Below, one piece after another: positions 45,493 through 52,897 of a stretch of DNA of 64,000 nt; position 1 is the first letter of the stretch; every line of letters starts with the position of its first letter. The position numbers and the translations under genes are program-made. The stretch comes from Salinarchaeum sp. Harcht-Bsk1. GTDB taxonomy: Archaea; Halobacteriota; Halobacteria; Halobacteriales; Salinarchaeaceae. The stretch is from assembly GCF_000403645.1 (NCBI RefSeq), contig NC_021313.1, forward strand, positions 2,313,014-2,377,013. Reading direction: 5' to 3'. The notes beneath the pieces were generated by a model, which was not told where the DNA came from, ran no database searches, and saw only the letters and a list, made by a program, of their open reading frames with translations.

Positions 45493-45586
45493 GCTCGAAT
45501 CGTGGGTGGGTCGGCACGTAACGGTTTTCGTTCCGTGGGACGCTGGGACAGGAATTGCATCTGAAACAGGTACTGCAGCGAACCGC

Positions 45587-45749
45587 TTGGAAGCCCCCTC
45601 CCGCTCGCGGATGCTGAGTCGCTGCGCTCCTCGGCTCCGCTCACTTCGTTCGCTCCACCTGCGGTGCTTACTTCCTCAGAATCCGCGACCGGTCGGCCCC
45701 TTCCAGTCCCACCCGGATGAAAATCCGGGCATCACGAAATCCCGGTGGT
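45587..45749 (+). repeat. Dispersed GC-rich repeat element, copy B
   Basis: About 163 nt share ordered blocks with 19583-19742: TTGGAAGCCCCC, TCGCTGCGC, CTCACTTCGTTCGCTC, GTGCTTACTTC, GGTCGGCCCCTTCCAGTCCC and TCCCGGTGG. Flanking bases differ, so the element itself is the repeated unit. It also contains a short hairpin GGATGAAAATCC. Confidence 0.75.
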
Positions 45750-45979
45750 CCGCGTCGGCGCGCGCTCGCGCCGGTGAGCCGAGCGAAGCGAGGCGATCCT
45801 CGTCGGAGCTCGCTCCGACGTAGGCTGCGAGCCCCATGCGGGCGAGCAGCCAGTCGCGCGGCACCGTGCGAGGGGCGAGCGAGCGCTGTTTGCGAGCGAG
45901 TCGGTTGGGGAGGACGTGGGCTGTCTGGGGGACTTTCGGACGGAGCAGTACTCAAGACTGTTTCGAACGAATTCGACAG
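45750..45979. repeat. GC-rich palindromic spacer next to repeat copy B
   Basis: Within the 487-nt spacer between hisC and the M24 peptidase gene, this part holds several inverted segments, for example CGGCGCGCGCTCGCGCCG and GTCGGAGCTCGCTCCGAC. GAGCGAGC-type strings are dense. It resembles intergenic repeat tracts I recall from other haloarchaea. I see no gene. Confidence 0.5.
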
Positions 45980-47215
45980 CTACTCGATGCGAATCGTGTT
46001 GCCCTCGATCGATCGCGGGAACGTCGTCAGCCGGTCGATGCCGTCCTCCGTCACCGCCACAGTATCGGAGTGCCGGTACCCCGCCGTCTCCGTGTACAGC
46101 CCCGGTTCGATCGTCCAGATCATCCCCGACTCCATCGTCGCGTCGTCGGGATCGTAGTCGGTGGCCTCGCTCTCGCAGTGCTCGGACCAGCCGAGGTCGA
46201 TATATGGCGGCTCGTGGCCGTCGAGGCCGATGTTGTGCCCGACGTGGTGCCGGGCGAGGTCGGCGACGCCCTGCTCCTCGAAGTACTCCGCGACGACCTC
46301 GTCGACGTACGAAATCTCGACCCCCGGGCCGAGCGCGTCGATCGCCAGTTGCTGGGCCTCCGTCGCCAGTTCGAAGTAGTGGCGTTGCTCCTCCCCGGGC
46401 TCGCCGAGGAACATCGTTCGCTCGAGTTCGGAGAAGTAGCCGTCGACGTTCGCGGTCGCGCCGGTGATCATCACGTCGCCGGGCTCCAGCCGTCGATTCG
46501 CGGTGTGTCCGTGGGGCAGGGCGGTCTGCTCGTCGGTGATGTAGCCGGCGTGGACCGGGCCGTCGCCGCGAGTCCGCGCGACGTACTCCTCGCCGAGGGC
46601 GTCGAGCATCGCCCGGGAGCCGTCCATCGAGGCGCGCTGGCTGACCGTAGCGGGATGGGCGCCGACTTCGGTGTAGTCCGCGAGGTAGCGATGCGCGAGG
46701 TTGGCCCAGCGTGCGGACTCCCGGACGAGGTCGACCTCGGCGTCGGACTTGGCCCAACGCATCTTCGGGATCCAGGCCTGCGTCTCGACCGTTAGTTTCC
46801 CGTCCGTCGCGTCGGCCCGCTCCCAGGCGTCGGCAAAGCTCGGGCCGGCGTAACCCATCACGCCGGGTGCGCCCTCGCCGTCGGCGGCGATCGATTCCAC
46901 GTCCAGTCCGTCGAGCATCTCGACCACGACGCCGATCGGATTGCCGCCGGGGTAGTCCCGGTAGTGGTGCACGTGGTCGATGCGGGGGTTGGACTCGACG
47001 CGCTCGACCTCGAGACGCGGGACCGTCAACTCGATCCGATCCTGGGTCACCGCGAGGACGACCGGCCGCTCGGTCTGGATGTGCGCGAAGCCGGTGAGGT
47101 ACTCGATGCTCGTCGCGGAGACCCACACGCCGGCGTCGACCTCGGCGTCGGCGATCCGGTCGCGGACGGCGTCGAGGCGGGTCGCAAACTCGCTGGCTGG
47201 AAGCTGCGTCGGCAT
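45980..47215 (-). CDS. M24-family metallopeptidase (Xaa-Pro aminopeptidase-like)
   Basis: A 411-residue peptidase. The N-terminal creatinase-like domain (about 1-150) is followed by the pita-bread catalytic domain. Metal-site segments include HGHTANRRLEPGDVMITGAT, HHVGHNIGLDGHEPPY and MIWTIEPGLYTETAGYRHSD. It should cleave peptides with proline at P1'. The ligand in the usual first Asp position (TGATANVDGYFSELERT) is shifted, so strict Xaa-Pro activity is not certain. Start 47215. Confidence 0.86.
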   Translation of the reverse strand: MPTQLPASEFATRLDAVRDRIADAEVDAGVWVSATSIEYLTGFAHIQTERPVVLAVTQDRIELTVPRLEVERVESNPRIDHVHHYRDYPGGNPIGVVVEMLDGLDVESIAADGEGAPGVMGYAGPSFADAWERADATDGKLTVETQAWIPKMRWAKSDAEVDLVRESARWANLAHRYLADYTEVGAHPATVSQRASMDGSRAMLDALGEEYVARTRGDGPVHAGYITDEQTALPHGHTANRRLEPGDVMITGATANVDGYFSELERTMFLGEPGEEQRHYFELATEAQQLAIDALGPGVEISYVDEVVAEYFEEQGVADLARHHVGHNIGLDGHEPPYIDLGWSEHCESEATDYDPDDATMESGMIWTIEPGLYTETAGYRHSDTVAVTEDGIDRLTTFPRSIEGNTIRIE

Positions 47216-47331
47216 ACCGAACCCACGACCAACGGCCGAATAAGGGTTGGTGGCCCGGCAGTCTGGACGACGTGGTATGCAAGTGGTGAGTATAAGCAAC
47301 GATACGACCAAGTACGAGGGCTGTGTAACGA

Positions 47332-47568
47332 ATGCGCATGGATCGCGAAATCACTCCCGAAACACTGCAGGGTACCCTCGAGGAGCTCTCCTACCCCGCC
47401 CTCCGGCCCGACGCGGCGGCAGAACTCAAGGACGTTACCGTCGACTTCGGCGACGAGACGCTGAATCTCGGTGCGATGATCTCCGAGACCGGTCCCGACT
47501 CCTACAAGACGCCCGAAGAGCTCAAAGCGGCTATCGAGGAGCGCATTCCCGACGCGATGCCGCCCTAA
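47332..47568 (+). CDS. Small DUF5789-like protein
   Basis: A 78-residue acidic protein (76 from the second ATG at 47338). LQGTLEELSYPALRPDAAAE is the family-like helix, and the end (GAMISETGPDSYKTPEELKA) is also typical of small DUF5789/DUF2795-like haloarchaeal proteins. The role is unknown. A TATAAGC about 38-44 nt upstream fits a short leader. Confidence 0.7.
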   Translation: MRMDREITPETLQGTLEELSYPALRPDAAAELKDVTVDFGDETLNLGAMISETGPDSYKTPEELKAAIEERIPDAMPP

Positions 47569-47626
47569 ATCTCCGCACGAGCCGCTCGCAGCTTGTTGCT
47601 CCGCTGGGCCACCAGAAAGCGGACCG

Positions 47627-47633
47627 CTTAACT
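47627..47633 (+). promoter_or_regulatory. TATA box of the TFS gene
   Basis: CTTAACT is centred about 31 nt before the ATG at 47661. Confidence 0.45.
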
Positions 47634-47660
47634 GCGCCACCGGCGCAGTACTGACAACCG

Positions 47661-47984
47661 ATGCAATTCTGCGACGAGTGCGGTTCGATGATGAAAGCCG
47701 AGGACGGTGTCTGGGTCTGTGGCAGTTGTGGCTACGAAGAGGCCCGCGACTCCGATGCCGAGGCCGCGATGGTCACCACGGAGGGCCAGGAGGAGTCCCA
47801 GGTCGTCGACACCTCCGACGTCGACGTCGAGGACATGGGGCCGACGACCGGCGCGATCTGCCCCGAGTGTGGCAACGACCGCGCATTCTGGGAGATGAAG
47901 CAGATCCGCGCCGCCGACGAGTCCGAGACCCGCTTTCTGACGTGCACGGAGTGCGAGCACAAGTGGCGGGAGGACGATCACTAA
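47661..47984 (+). CDS. Transcription elongation factor TFS (TFIIS-like)
   Basis: A 107-residue factor. The N-terminal zinc ribbon (FCDECGSMMKAEDGVWVCGSCG) is linked to a C-terminal ribbon (CPECGNDRAFWEMKQIRAADE, then TRFLTCTECEHKW). The acidic DE hairpin that enters the polymerase active site to stimulate RNA cleavage is intact. The stop codon lies in a 90-nt sequence that is repeated, inverted, after the pan gene. Confidence 0.93.
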   Translation: MQFCDECGSMMKAEDGVWVCGSCGYEEARDSDAEAAMVTTEGQEESQVVDTSDVDVEDMGPTTGAICPECGNDRAFWEMKQIRAADESETRFLTCTECEHKWREDDH

Positions 47985-48137
47985 CTCCCACCTTTTTTCT
48001 CGTCGGGTTTCCTCGGTCGCTCTTCGAGCGACCTGCGGGAACCCTCCTCGAAAAAATCTGGACCAAAAAAGACTGACAGCTCGGAGCTTCGCTCCTCGCT
48101 GTCAGGGAACCGTTCGCTCCCTGCGGTCGCTCGCGGA
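47980..48137 (+). repeat. Inverted repeat arm 1: shared 3' end and terminator of the TFS gene
   Basis: Bases 47980-48069 are a perfect 90-nt reverse complement of 49499-49588, and include the TFS stop codon. A diverged hairpin of about 35 nt follows, then a 33-nt block (48105-48137) matching 49437-49469 with one change. Inside are a T6 run (CCTTTTTTCT) and the stem GGTCGCTCTTCGAGCGACC nested in GGGTT...AACCC, a plausible terminator. Confidence 0.95.
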
Positions 48138-48157
48138 TGCTCTCCGCAAGAAGACCG

Positions 48158-48913
48158 CTACCGCCGAGCGAACACGAGGTAGCCGGTGTGGCCGACGCCG
48201 CGCGTGGACGGACGGGTCCCGCGCTCGTCGACGTCGAGGTCGCGCTGGATCGTCTCGCGAGCCCGGATCTCCCGGAGGCCTGCTGCTCGTGCCGCCTCGA
48301 CGACCTCCCGGGTCGCTTCGACGAAGGGCGAGTAGACCGCGAGCGCGCCGCCCTCGACGAGTAGTTCGGGAGACCGCTCGACGACGGCTGGCGCGTCCTG
48401 CGTGTCGAGGGTGAGCACGTCGAACGGTACCGAGGCGTCCCCGTCGTCGGCCGTCCCCTCCTCGAGGAGGCTGTCGATTTCGTCGGTCAGGTCGCCGGCG
48501 CGAACCTCGACGGCGTCGGCGAGGTCGGCGCGCTCGAAGTTCTCGCGGGCGTTCTCGGCGAACCCCTCGTCGCGCTCGTATGTGAGCACGTCCGCGCCAG
48601 CGTTGGCGAGGTACGCCGCGAGCACCCCCGTGCCGGTGCCGGCGTCGAGCACCCGATCACCCGATCCGGCACCCGTCTCGCCGAGCACGAGGCCGGCGTC
48701 CCGGGGCATCATCGGCGCGCCGGTGCGCTCGAAGTGGTCGAAGAAGTCGGGGAGGCGGGGCTCGCGGATCGTGAACGCTTCGCCGATGTGAGTCTCGACG
48801 GTCTCACCGCTCGTGGGGTCCGATGGGACCTCGAGAATCCCGAGATCGGTCTCGAGTCGCTCCCCCGGTGCGAGGAGGTACTCCCGATCGTCTCGCACCA
48901 GGAGCACGTGCAC
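48158..48913 (-). CDS. trmI: tRNA (adenine-58-N1)-methyltransferase TrmI-like
   Basis: A 251-residue SAM methyltransferase, GTG start. SAM site VLDAGTGTGVLAAYLANAGA, with TIREPRLPDFFDHFERTGAP and MMPRDAGLV upstream and SPFVEATREVVEAARAAGL downstream, fits TrmI. It makes m1A in tRNA. It follows nac with a 2-nt gap and lies between the two inverted repeat arms. Confidence 0.9.
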   Translation of the reverse strand: MHVLLVRDDREYLLAPGERLETDLGILEVPSDPTSGETVETHIGEAFTIREPRLPDFFDHFERTGAPMMPRDAGLVLGETGAGSGDRVLDAGTGTGVLAAYLANAGADVLTYERDEGFAENARENFERADLADAVEVRAGDLTDEIDSLLEEGTADDGDASVPFDVLTLDTQDAPAVVERSPELLVEGGALAVYSPFVEATREVVEAARAAGLREIRARETIQRDLDVDERGTRPSTRGVGHTGYLVFARR

Positions 48914-48915
48914 CG

Positions 48916-49311
48916 TTACTCCAGCTGGGCGACCGCGGCGGCGAGGTCGCCGTCGTTGTCCTCGAGCGCCTCGCGAGCCTCGGCCTCGCTCGCGCCGGTC
49001 CGCATCTGGACCATCTCGACGTCCTCCTCGGGGATGCCGCCCTCGTCAGCAGCGGCGTCCTCGTCGGCGGACTCGACCGCACTGGCGTCGCCTCCGGCGC
49101 CGCGGGGACGCTCCTCGGGATCGCCGACGACGGTGTAGGTCGCCTGGCCCCGGGCGTCCATCTTCGTGACGTCAGGCGCGTCGAAGACGAACTCCGAATC
49201 GGCGGTCTTGATGACGACCTCCTCGGCGTCGAGTTCGTCCATGTCGATGCCCATCTGCTCCATCATCTGTTCCATCTTGCGCGGGTCGAACCCGCCGCCG
49301 CCTCCGAACAT
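48916..49311 (-). CDS. nac: Nascent polypeptide-associated complex protein
   Basis: A 131-residue archaeal NAC. The N-terminus MFGGGGGFDPRKMEQMMEQM is family-typical, the NAC domain covers AEEVVIKTADSEFVFDAPDV with TKMDARGQATYTVVGDPEE, and the C-terminal UBA domain ends AREALEDNDGDLAAAVAQLE. A homodimer binds nascent chains at the ribosome. It is first in an operon with trmI. The linker is acidic and long. Confidence 0.94.
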   Translation of the reverse strand: MFGGGGGFDPRKMEQMMEQMGIDMDELDAEEVVIKTADSEFVFDAPDVTKMDARGQATYTVVGDPEERPRGAGGDASAVESADEDAAADEGGIPEEDVEMVQMRTGASEAEAREALEDNDGDLAAAVAQLE

Positions 49312-49436
49312 GCGCGAGGAATCGGTTGCCGCGGGCAAATACCTGACGCACCGCGGATCTGAGGAGTTTGCGACCGCTCACAAGGTTCATCGGTGAACCG
49401 GAGGACTGCGGCGGTACGGTGGCGGTTGCACTACTG

Positions 49437-49588
49437 TCCGCGAGCGACCGCAGGGAGCGAGCGGTTCCCCGGTGGCGAGCGCAGCGAGCCACCGGCTATT
49501 TTTGGTCCAGATTTTTTCGAGGAGGGTTCCCGCAGGTCGCTCGAAGAGCGACCGAGGAAACCCGACGAGAAAAAAGGTGGGAGTTAGT
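49437..49588 (-). repeat. Inverted repeat arm 2: shared 3' end and terminator of pan
   Basis: Read on the minus strand, this carries the pan stop codon followed by the same 90 nt as the TFS 3' end, then a different hairpin and the same 33-nt block. The identical part ends at 49499. Together the arms bracket trmI and nac. Confidence 0.95.
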
Positions 49589-50819
49589 ACGCGTAGTCCG
49601 CGTACCCGTCCGACGTGATCGCGTCCGTCGTCGTCGAGTCCTGCAGTTTCTGGAGGGCGTCGTGGAAGTCCTGTTCTCTGACCACGGTGCGGTCGTCGCG
49701 GATGGCGAACATTCCGGCCTCGGTCGTGAGGGAGTTGATGTCCGCGCCGGAGAAGCCCTCGGTCTCGGCGGCCAGCGTGGCGAAGTCGACGTCGTCGGCG
49801 ACGTTCATGTCGCGGGTGTGGATCTCGAGGATCTTCTCGCGTCCCTCGGCCTCGGGCTCGGGCACCTCGATCAGGCGGTCGAAGCGACCGGGACGGAGGA
49901 TGGCGCGATCGAGCATGTCGAAGCGGTTCGTCGCGGCCATGATGCGGATCTCGCCGCGCTCCTCGAAGCCGTCCATCTCCGAGAGGAGCTGCATCATCGT
50001 CCGCTGGACCTCGGCGTCGCCGGAGGTCTTCGACTCGGTACGCTTGGCGGCGATGGCGTCGATCTCGTCGATGAAGATGACGGCGGGCTCGCGCTCGGAG
50101 GCGAGTTCGAAGAGATCTCGCACGAGGCGGGAGCCCTCGCCGATGAACTTCCGGACGAGTTCGGAACCGGCCATCTTGATGAAGGTGGCGTCGGTCTCGT
50201 TGGCGACGGCCTTCGCGAGCATCGTCTTGCCGGTCCCTGGCGGGCCGTGGAGCAGGACGCCGCTCGGGGGCTCGATGCCGACCTCGTGGAACTGCTCCGG
50301 GTTCTCGAGGGGCTGTTCGACGGCCTCGCGTACCTCGCGAACCTGTTCGTCGATGCCGCCGATGTCGGCGTAGGAGACCTGTGGGGAGGCGTCGACCTCC
50401 ATCGCCTGCGCCCTCGCGTCGGTCTCCTGATCGAGGACGGTCTTGACGGTGAAGGAGTCGTTGACGGCGACGCGGTCGCCGGCGTCGATCCGCTCGCCCA
50501 TGCGCTCGGAGACCTCGGTGAGGACCTCCTGGTTGTTGCCGTGTTGCTTGACGATCGCCTCGCCGTCGTCGACTTCCTCGACGGTGGCGACGTACAGCGA
50601 GGTGGTCTTGAGCGTCTCGTTCTCGCGCTCGAGCCGATCGGCCTCCTCCCGGAGTTCGCGGCGCCGCTCGTCGGCGCTTTCGAGCTGCTCGCGGAGCTGG
50701 CGGTGGACCTCGAGGATCTCGACGTAGTGATCGCGGAGCGCGGAGAGGCGCTCCTCGTCGTCCATCTCTGGATCGAGTTCCAGCCGCGGGCGGTCCGGGA
50801 GCGAGGGACTGTGCGACAT
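49584..50819 (-). CDS. pan: Proteasome-activating nucleotidase
   Basis: A 411-residue AAA+ unfoldase that feeds the 20S proteasome. An N-terminal coiled coil (about 20-75) is followed by an OB domain, then Walker A GPPGTGKTMLAKAVA, Walker B AVIFIDEIDAIAAKR and arginine fingers in RFDMLDRAILRPGRFDRLIE. The C-terminus reads DGYADYAY; the penultimate residue is Ala, so the usual Hb-Tyr-X docking motif is not evident. The gene ends in the inverted 90-nt repeat. Confidence 0.95.
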   Translation of the reverse strand: MSHSPSLPDRPRLELDPEMDDEERLSALRDHYVEILEVHRQLREQLESADERRRELREEADRLERENETLKTTSLYVATVEEVDDGEAIVKQHGNNQEVLTEVSERMGERIDAGDRVAVNDSFTVKTVLDQETDARAQAMEVDASPQVSYADIGGIDEQVREVREAVEQPLENPEQFHEVGIEPPSGVLLHGPPGTGKTMLAKAVANETDATFIKMAGSELVRKFIGEGSRLVRDLFELASEREPAVIFIDEIDAIAAKRTESKTSGDAEVQRTMMQLLSEMDGFEERGEIRIMAATNRFDMLDRAILRPGRFDRLIEVPEPEAEGREKILEIHTRDMNVADDVDFATLAAETEGFSGADINSLTTEAGMFAIRDDRTVVREQDFHDALQKLQDSTTTDAITSDGYADYAY

Positions 50820-50973
50820 CAGTTATCTTCGATAATGGGGCGGCGTAGAAGTGCCTTTTGGGTCCGGTGATGTTCGCAGGGGGCGACACCGTCGGACGGG
50901 TGGCAGACGCCCGGCAGACTGCAGGCGGTTTTCGGCGAGTGGGACGCTCCCACGTGGTCGGTAAGCGGTTGCT

Positions 50974-52785
50974 TCAGAGCGTCTCCGCCACGTCGTCGAG
51001 GCGCTCGTCGTACTCGGCGATCGCTGCCTCGACCGCCTTGCCGGACTCGACGTCGACGCCCACGATCTCCAGTAGCTCCGGCGGGGAGCCGCGGCCGCCA
51101 CGGGAGAGGAACTCGAGGTAGTCCTCGGTGGCGTCGCCAGGCGTACTCGTCTCCGCGTCGAAGTCCGCGGCGATCTCCCGCGCGATGGCGACCGCCGAGG
51201 AGATGCCCGTCGCGTACTGGTAGACGTAGAAGGCCCAGTAGAAGTGGGGAATGCGCATCCACTCGCGGGTGATGTGGTCGTCGATCACCGTGGGCTCGTA
51301 GTAGTCGGCCTTCAGATCGCCGTAGAGTTCGTCGAGCCGGTCGGGCGTCAGGGACTCGCCCTCCTCGACCAGCCGGTGGGTCTCGTGCTCGAAGTGGGCG
51401 AACATCGTCTGGCGGAACAGCGTCGAGCGGAACCGTTCGAGGTACTCCTCGAGGACGCGCGCCCGGAACGCCTCGTCCTCGACCGTATCGAGGAGGTGCC
51501 GCGTGAGGAGCGTCTCGTTGACCGTCGAGGCGACCTCCGCCACGAAGATTTCGTAGTCGCTGTAGACGTAGGGCTGGGCGTCGTTCGTCAGCTCCGAATG
51601 CATCGAGTGCCCCAGCTCGTGAGCCAGCGTGAACATCGAGGAGACGTCGTCCTGGTAGTTCATCAGGACGAACGGCTGCGTGTCGTAAGTGCCTGCGGAG
51701 TAGGCGCCGGAGCGCTTGCCCTTGTTCTCGTAGACGTCGACCCAGCCGCCCTCGAGGCCGGCCGCGACGCGATCCTGGTACGCCTCGCCGAGTGGCTCGA
51801 TGGCGGCGAGCACGTGATCGGTCGCCTCCTCCCAGGTGACCTCGGGCTCGTCGTCGCCCGTCATCGGCGCGTAGATGTCCCACATCTGGAGGTCGTCGAC
51901 GCCGAGCGCCTCCCGCTTGAGTTCGGCGTGGCGGTGGAGCACGTCCAGATTGTCCTCCACCGTCTCGACGAGCGCGTCGTAGACGGAGACTGGCACGTTC
52001 GAGCCGTCGAGCGCGGCCTCCCGCGCGGTGTCGTAGTTCCGGGCCTCCGCCAGTCGAACGTCGGCGGTAACGCTGTTCTCGTAGGAGGCACCGACGGTGT
52101 TCCGAACCGTCCCCCACTCCTCGTAGAATGACTCGTGGACGGTCTGGCGGAACTCGCGATCCGGGCGCTTCAGGAGGTTCGTCAGGTTCGCCTGCGAGAT
52201 CTCGACGGCCTCCCCGTCGGGATCTTCGACGGTGGGAAACTCCATATCGGCGTTCGCGAGCAGCTGGTAGATGTCGCCGGGCGCGCCGGTGACCTCCGAG
52301 AGGTCGGCGAGTAGCTCCTCGACCTCCGGCGATCGCGTGTGAGGCTTCATCCGAAGGACGTCCTCGAGGTGGAACTCGTAGGGTTCGAGCCCGGGTTCGT
52401 CGGCGATCAGGTCCTCGAGGTCGTCGCGGTTCCACTGCTGGATTGCAGGTTCGAGGAAACTCGCTGCGCTCCTGGCCTCGGCGGAGAGGGTCTGGGCGCG
52501 GCCCTGCATCGCCTGGTACTCCTGGTCGCGCGTGTCCTCGTCGCTCCGGAGTCGGGCGTAGGTCACGACCTGCGAAACGGTACGCATCGTGTCGTCGCGC
52601 AGTTCGAGGAGGTCGAGGAGCGCCGTCGCGTCTGTCACGTCGGTTTCGTCGTACTCGTCGAGTTCGGCGACGGCGTCCCGGGCGTCCTCGAATGCAGCCT
52701 CCCAGTCCTCGTCGGAGGCGTAGATGGATTCGAGATTCCAGGTGTCGGCGTCGTCGAGTTCGGATCGTTCGGGAACGGTAGCCAT
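50974..52785 (-). CDS. pepF: Oligoendopeptidase F
   Basis: A 603-residue M3 metallopeptidase. The zinc motif HELGH (His389, His393) is in FTLAHELGHSMHSELTNDAQ, and the helix EVASTVNETLL supplies the third ligand. SAVAIAREIAADFDAETSTP and the family-length C-terminus are present. It degrades short peptides in the cytoplasm. Start 52785 (MATVPERSELDDADTW) is typical. It is divergent from the histidine kinase, sharing a 112-nt spacer. Confidence 0.95.
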   Translation of the reverse strand: MATVPERSELDDADTWNLESIYASDEDWEAAFEDARDAVAELDEYDETDVTDATALLDLLELRDDTMRTVSQVVTYARLRSDEDTRDQEYQAMQGRAQTLSAEARSAASFLEPAIQQWNRDDLEDLIADEPGLEPYEFHLEDVLRMKPHTRSPEVEELLADLSEVTGAPGDIYQLLANADMEFPTVEDPDGEAVEISQANLTNLLKRPDREFRQTVHESFYEEWGTVRNTVGASYENSVTADVRLAEARNYDTAREAALDGSNVPVSVYDALVETVEDNLDVLHRHAELKREALGVDDLQMWDIYAPMTGDDEPEVTWEEATDHVLAAIEPLGEAYQDRVAAGLEGGWVDVYENKGKRSGAYSAGTYDTQPFVLMNYQDDVSSMFTLAHELGHSMHSELTNDAQPYVYSDYEIFVAEVASTVNETLLTRHLLDTVEDEAFRARVLEEYLERFRSTLFRQTMFAHFEHETHRLVEEGESLTPDRLDELYGDLKADYYEPTVIDDHITREWMRIPHFYWAFYVYQYATGISSAVAIAREIAADFDAETSTPGDATEDYLEFLSRGGRGSPPELLEIVGVDVESGKAVEAAIAEYDERLDDVAETL

Positions 52786-52867
52786 ATGTCGGCGAGAGAC
52801 CGCGACCGCCGAAAGCCTTCTGCAGTCATGGTCGAGTGGCGGCACGTGGCCCGGGACGGCGAGAGCG

Positions 52868-52874
52868 TTTATAT
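52868..52874 (+). promoter_or_regulatory. TATA box of the histidine kinase gene
   Basis: TTTATAT is centred 27 nt before the GTG at 52898. This supports that start and a leaderless message. Confidence 0.65.
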
Positions 52875-52897
52875 CGGTTGCATCGCAACCTGAGGTA

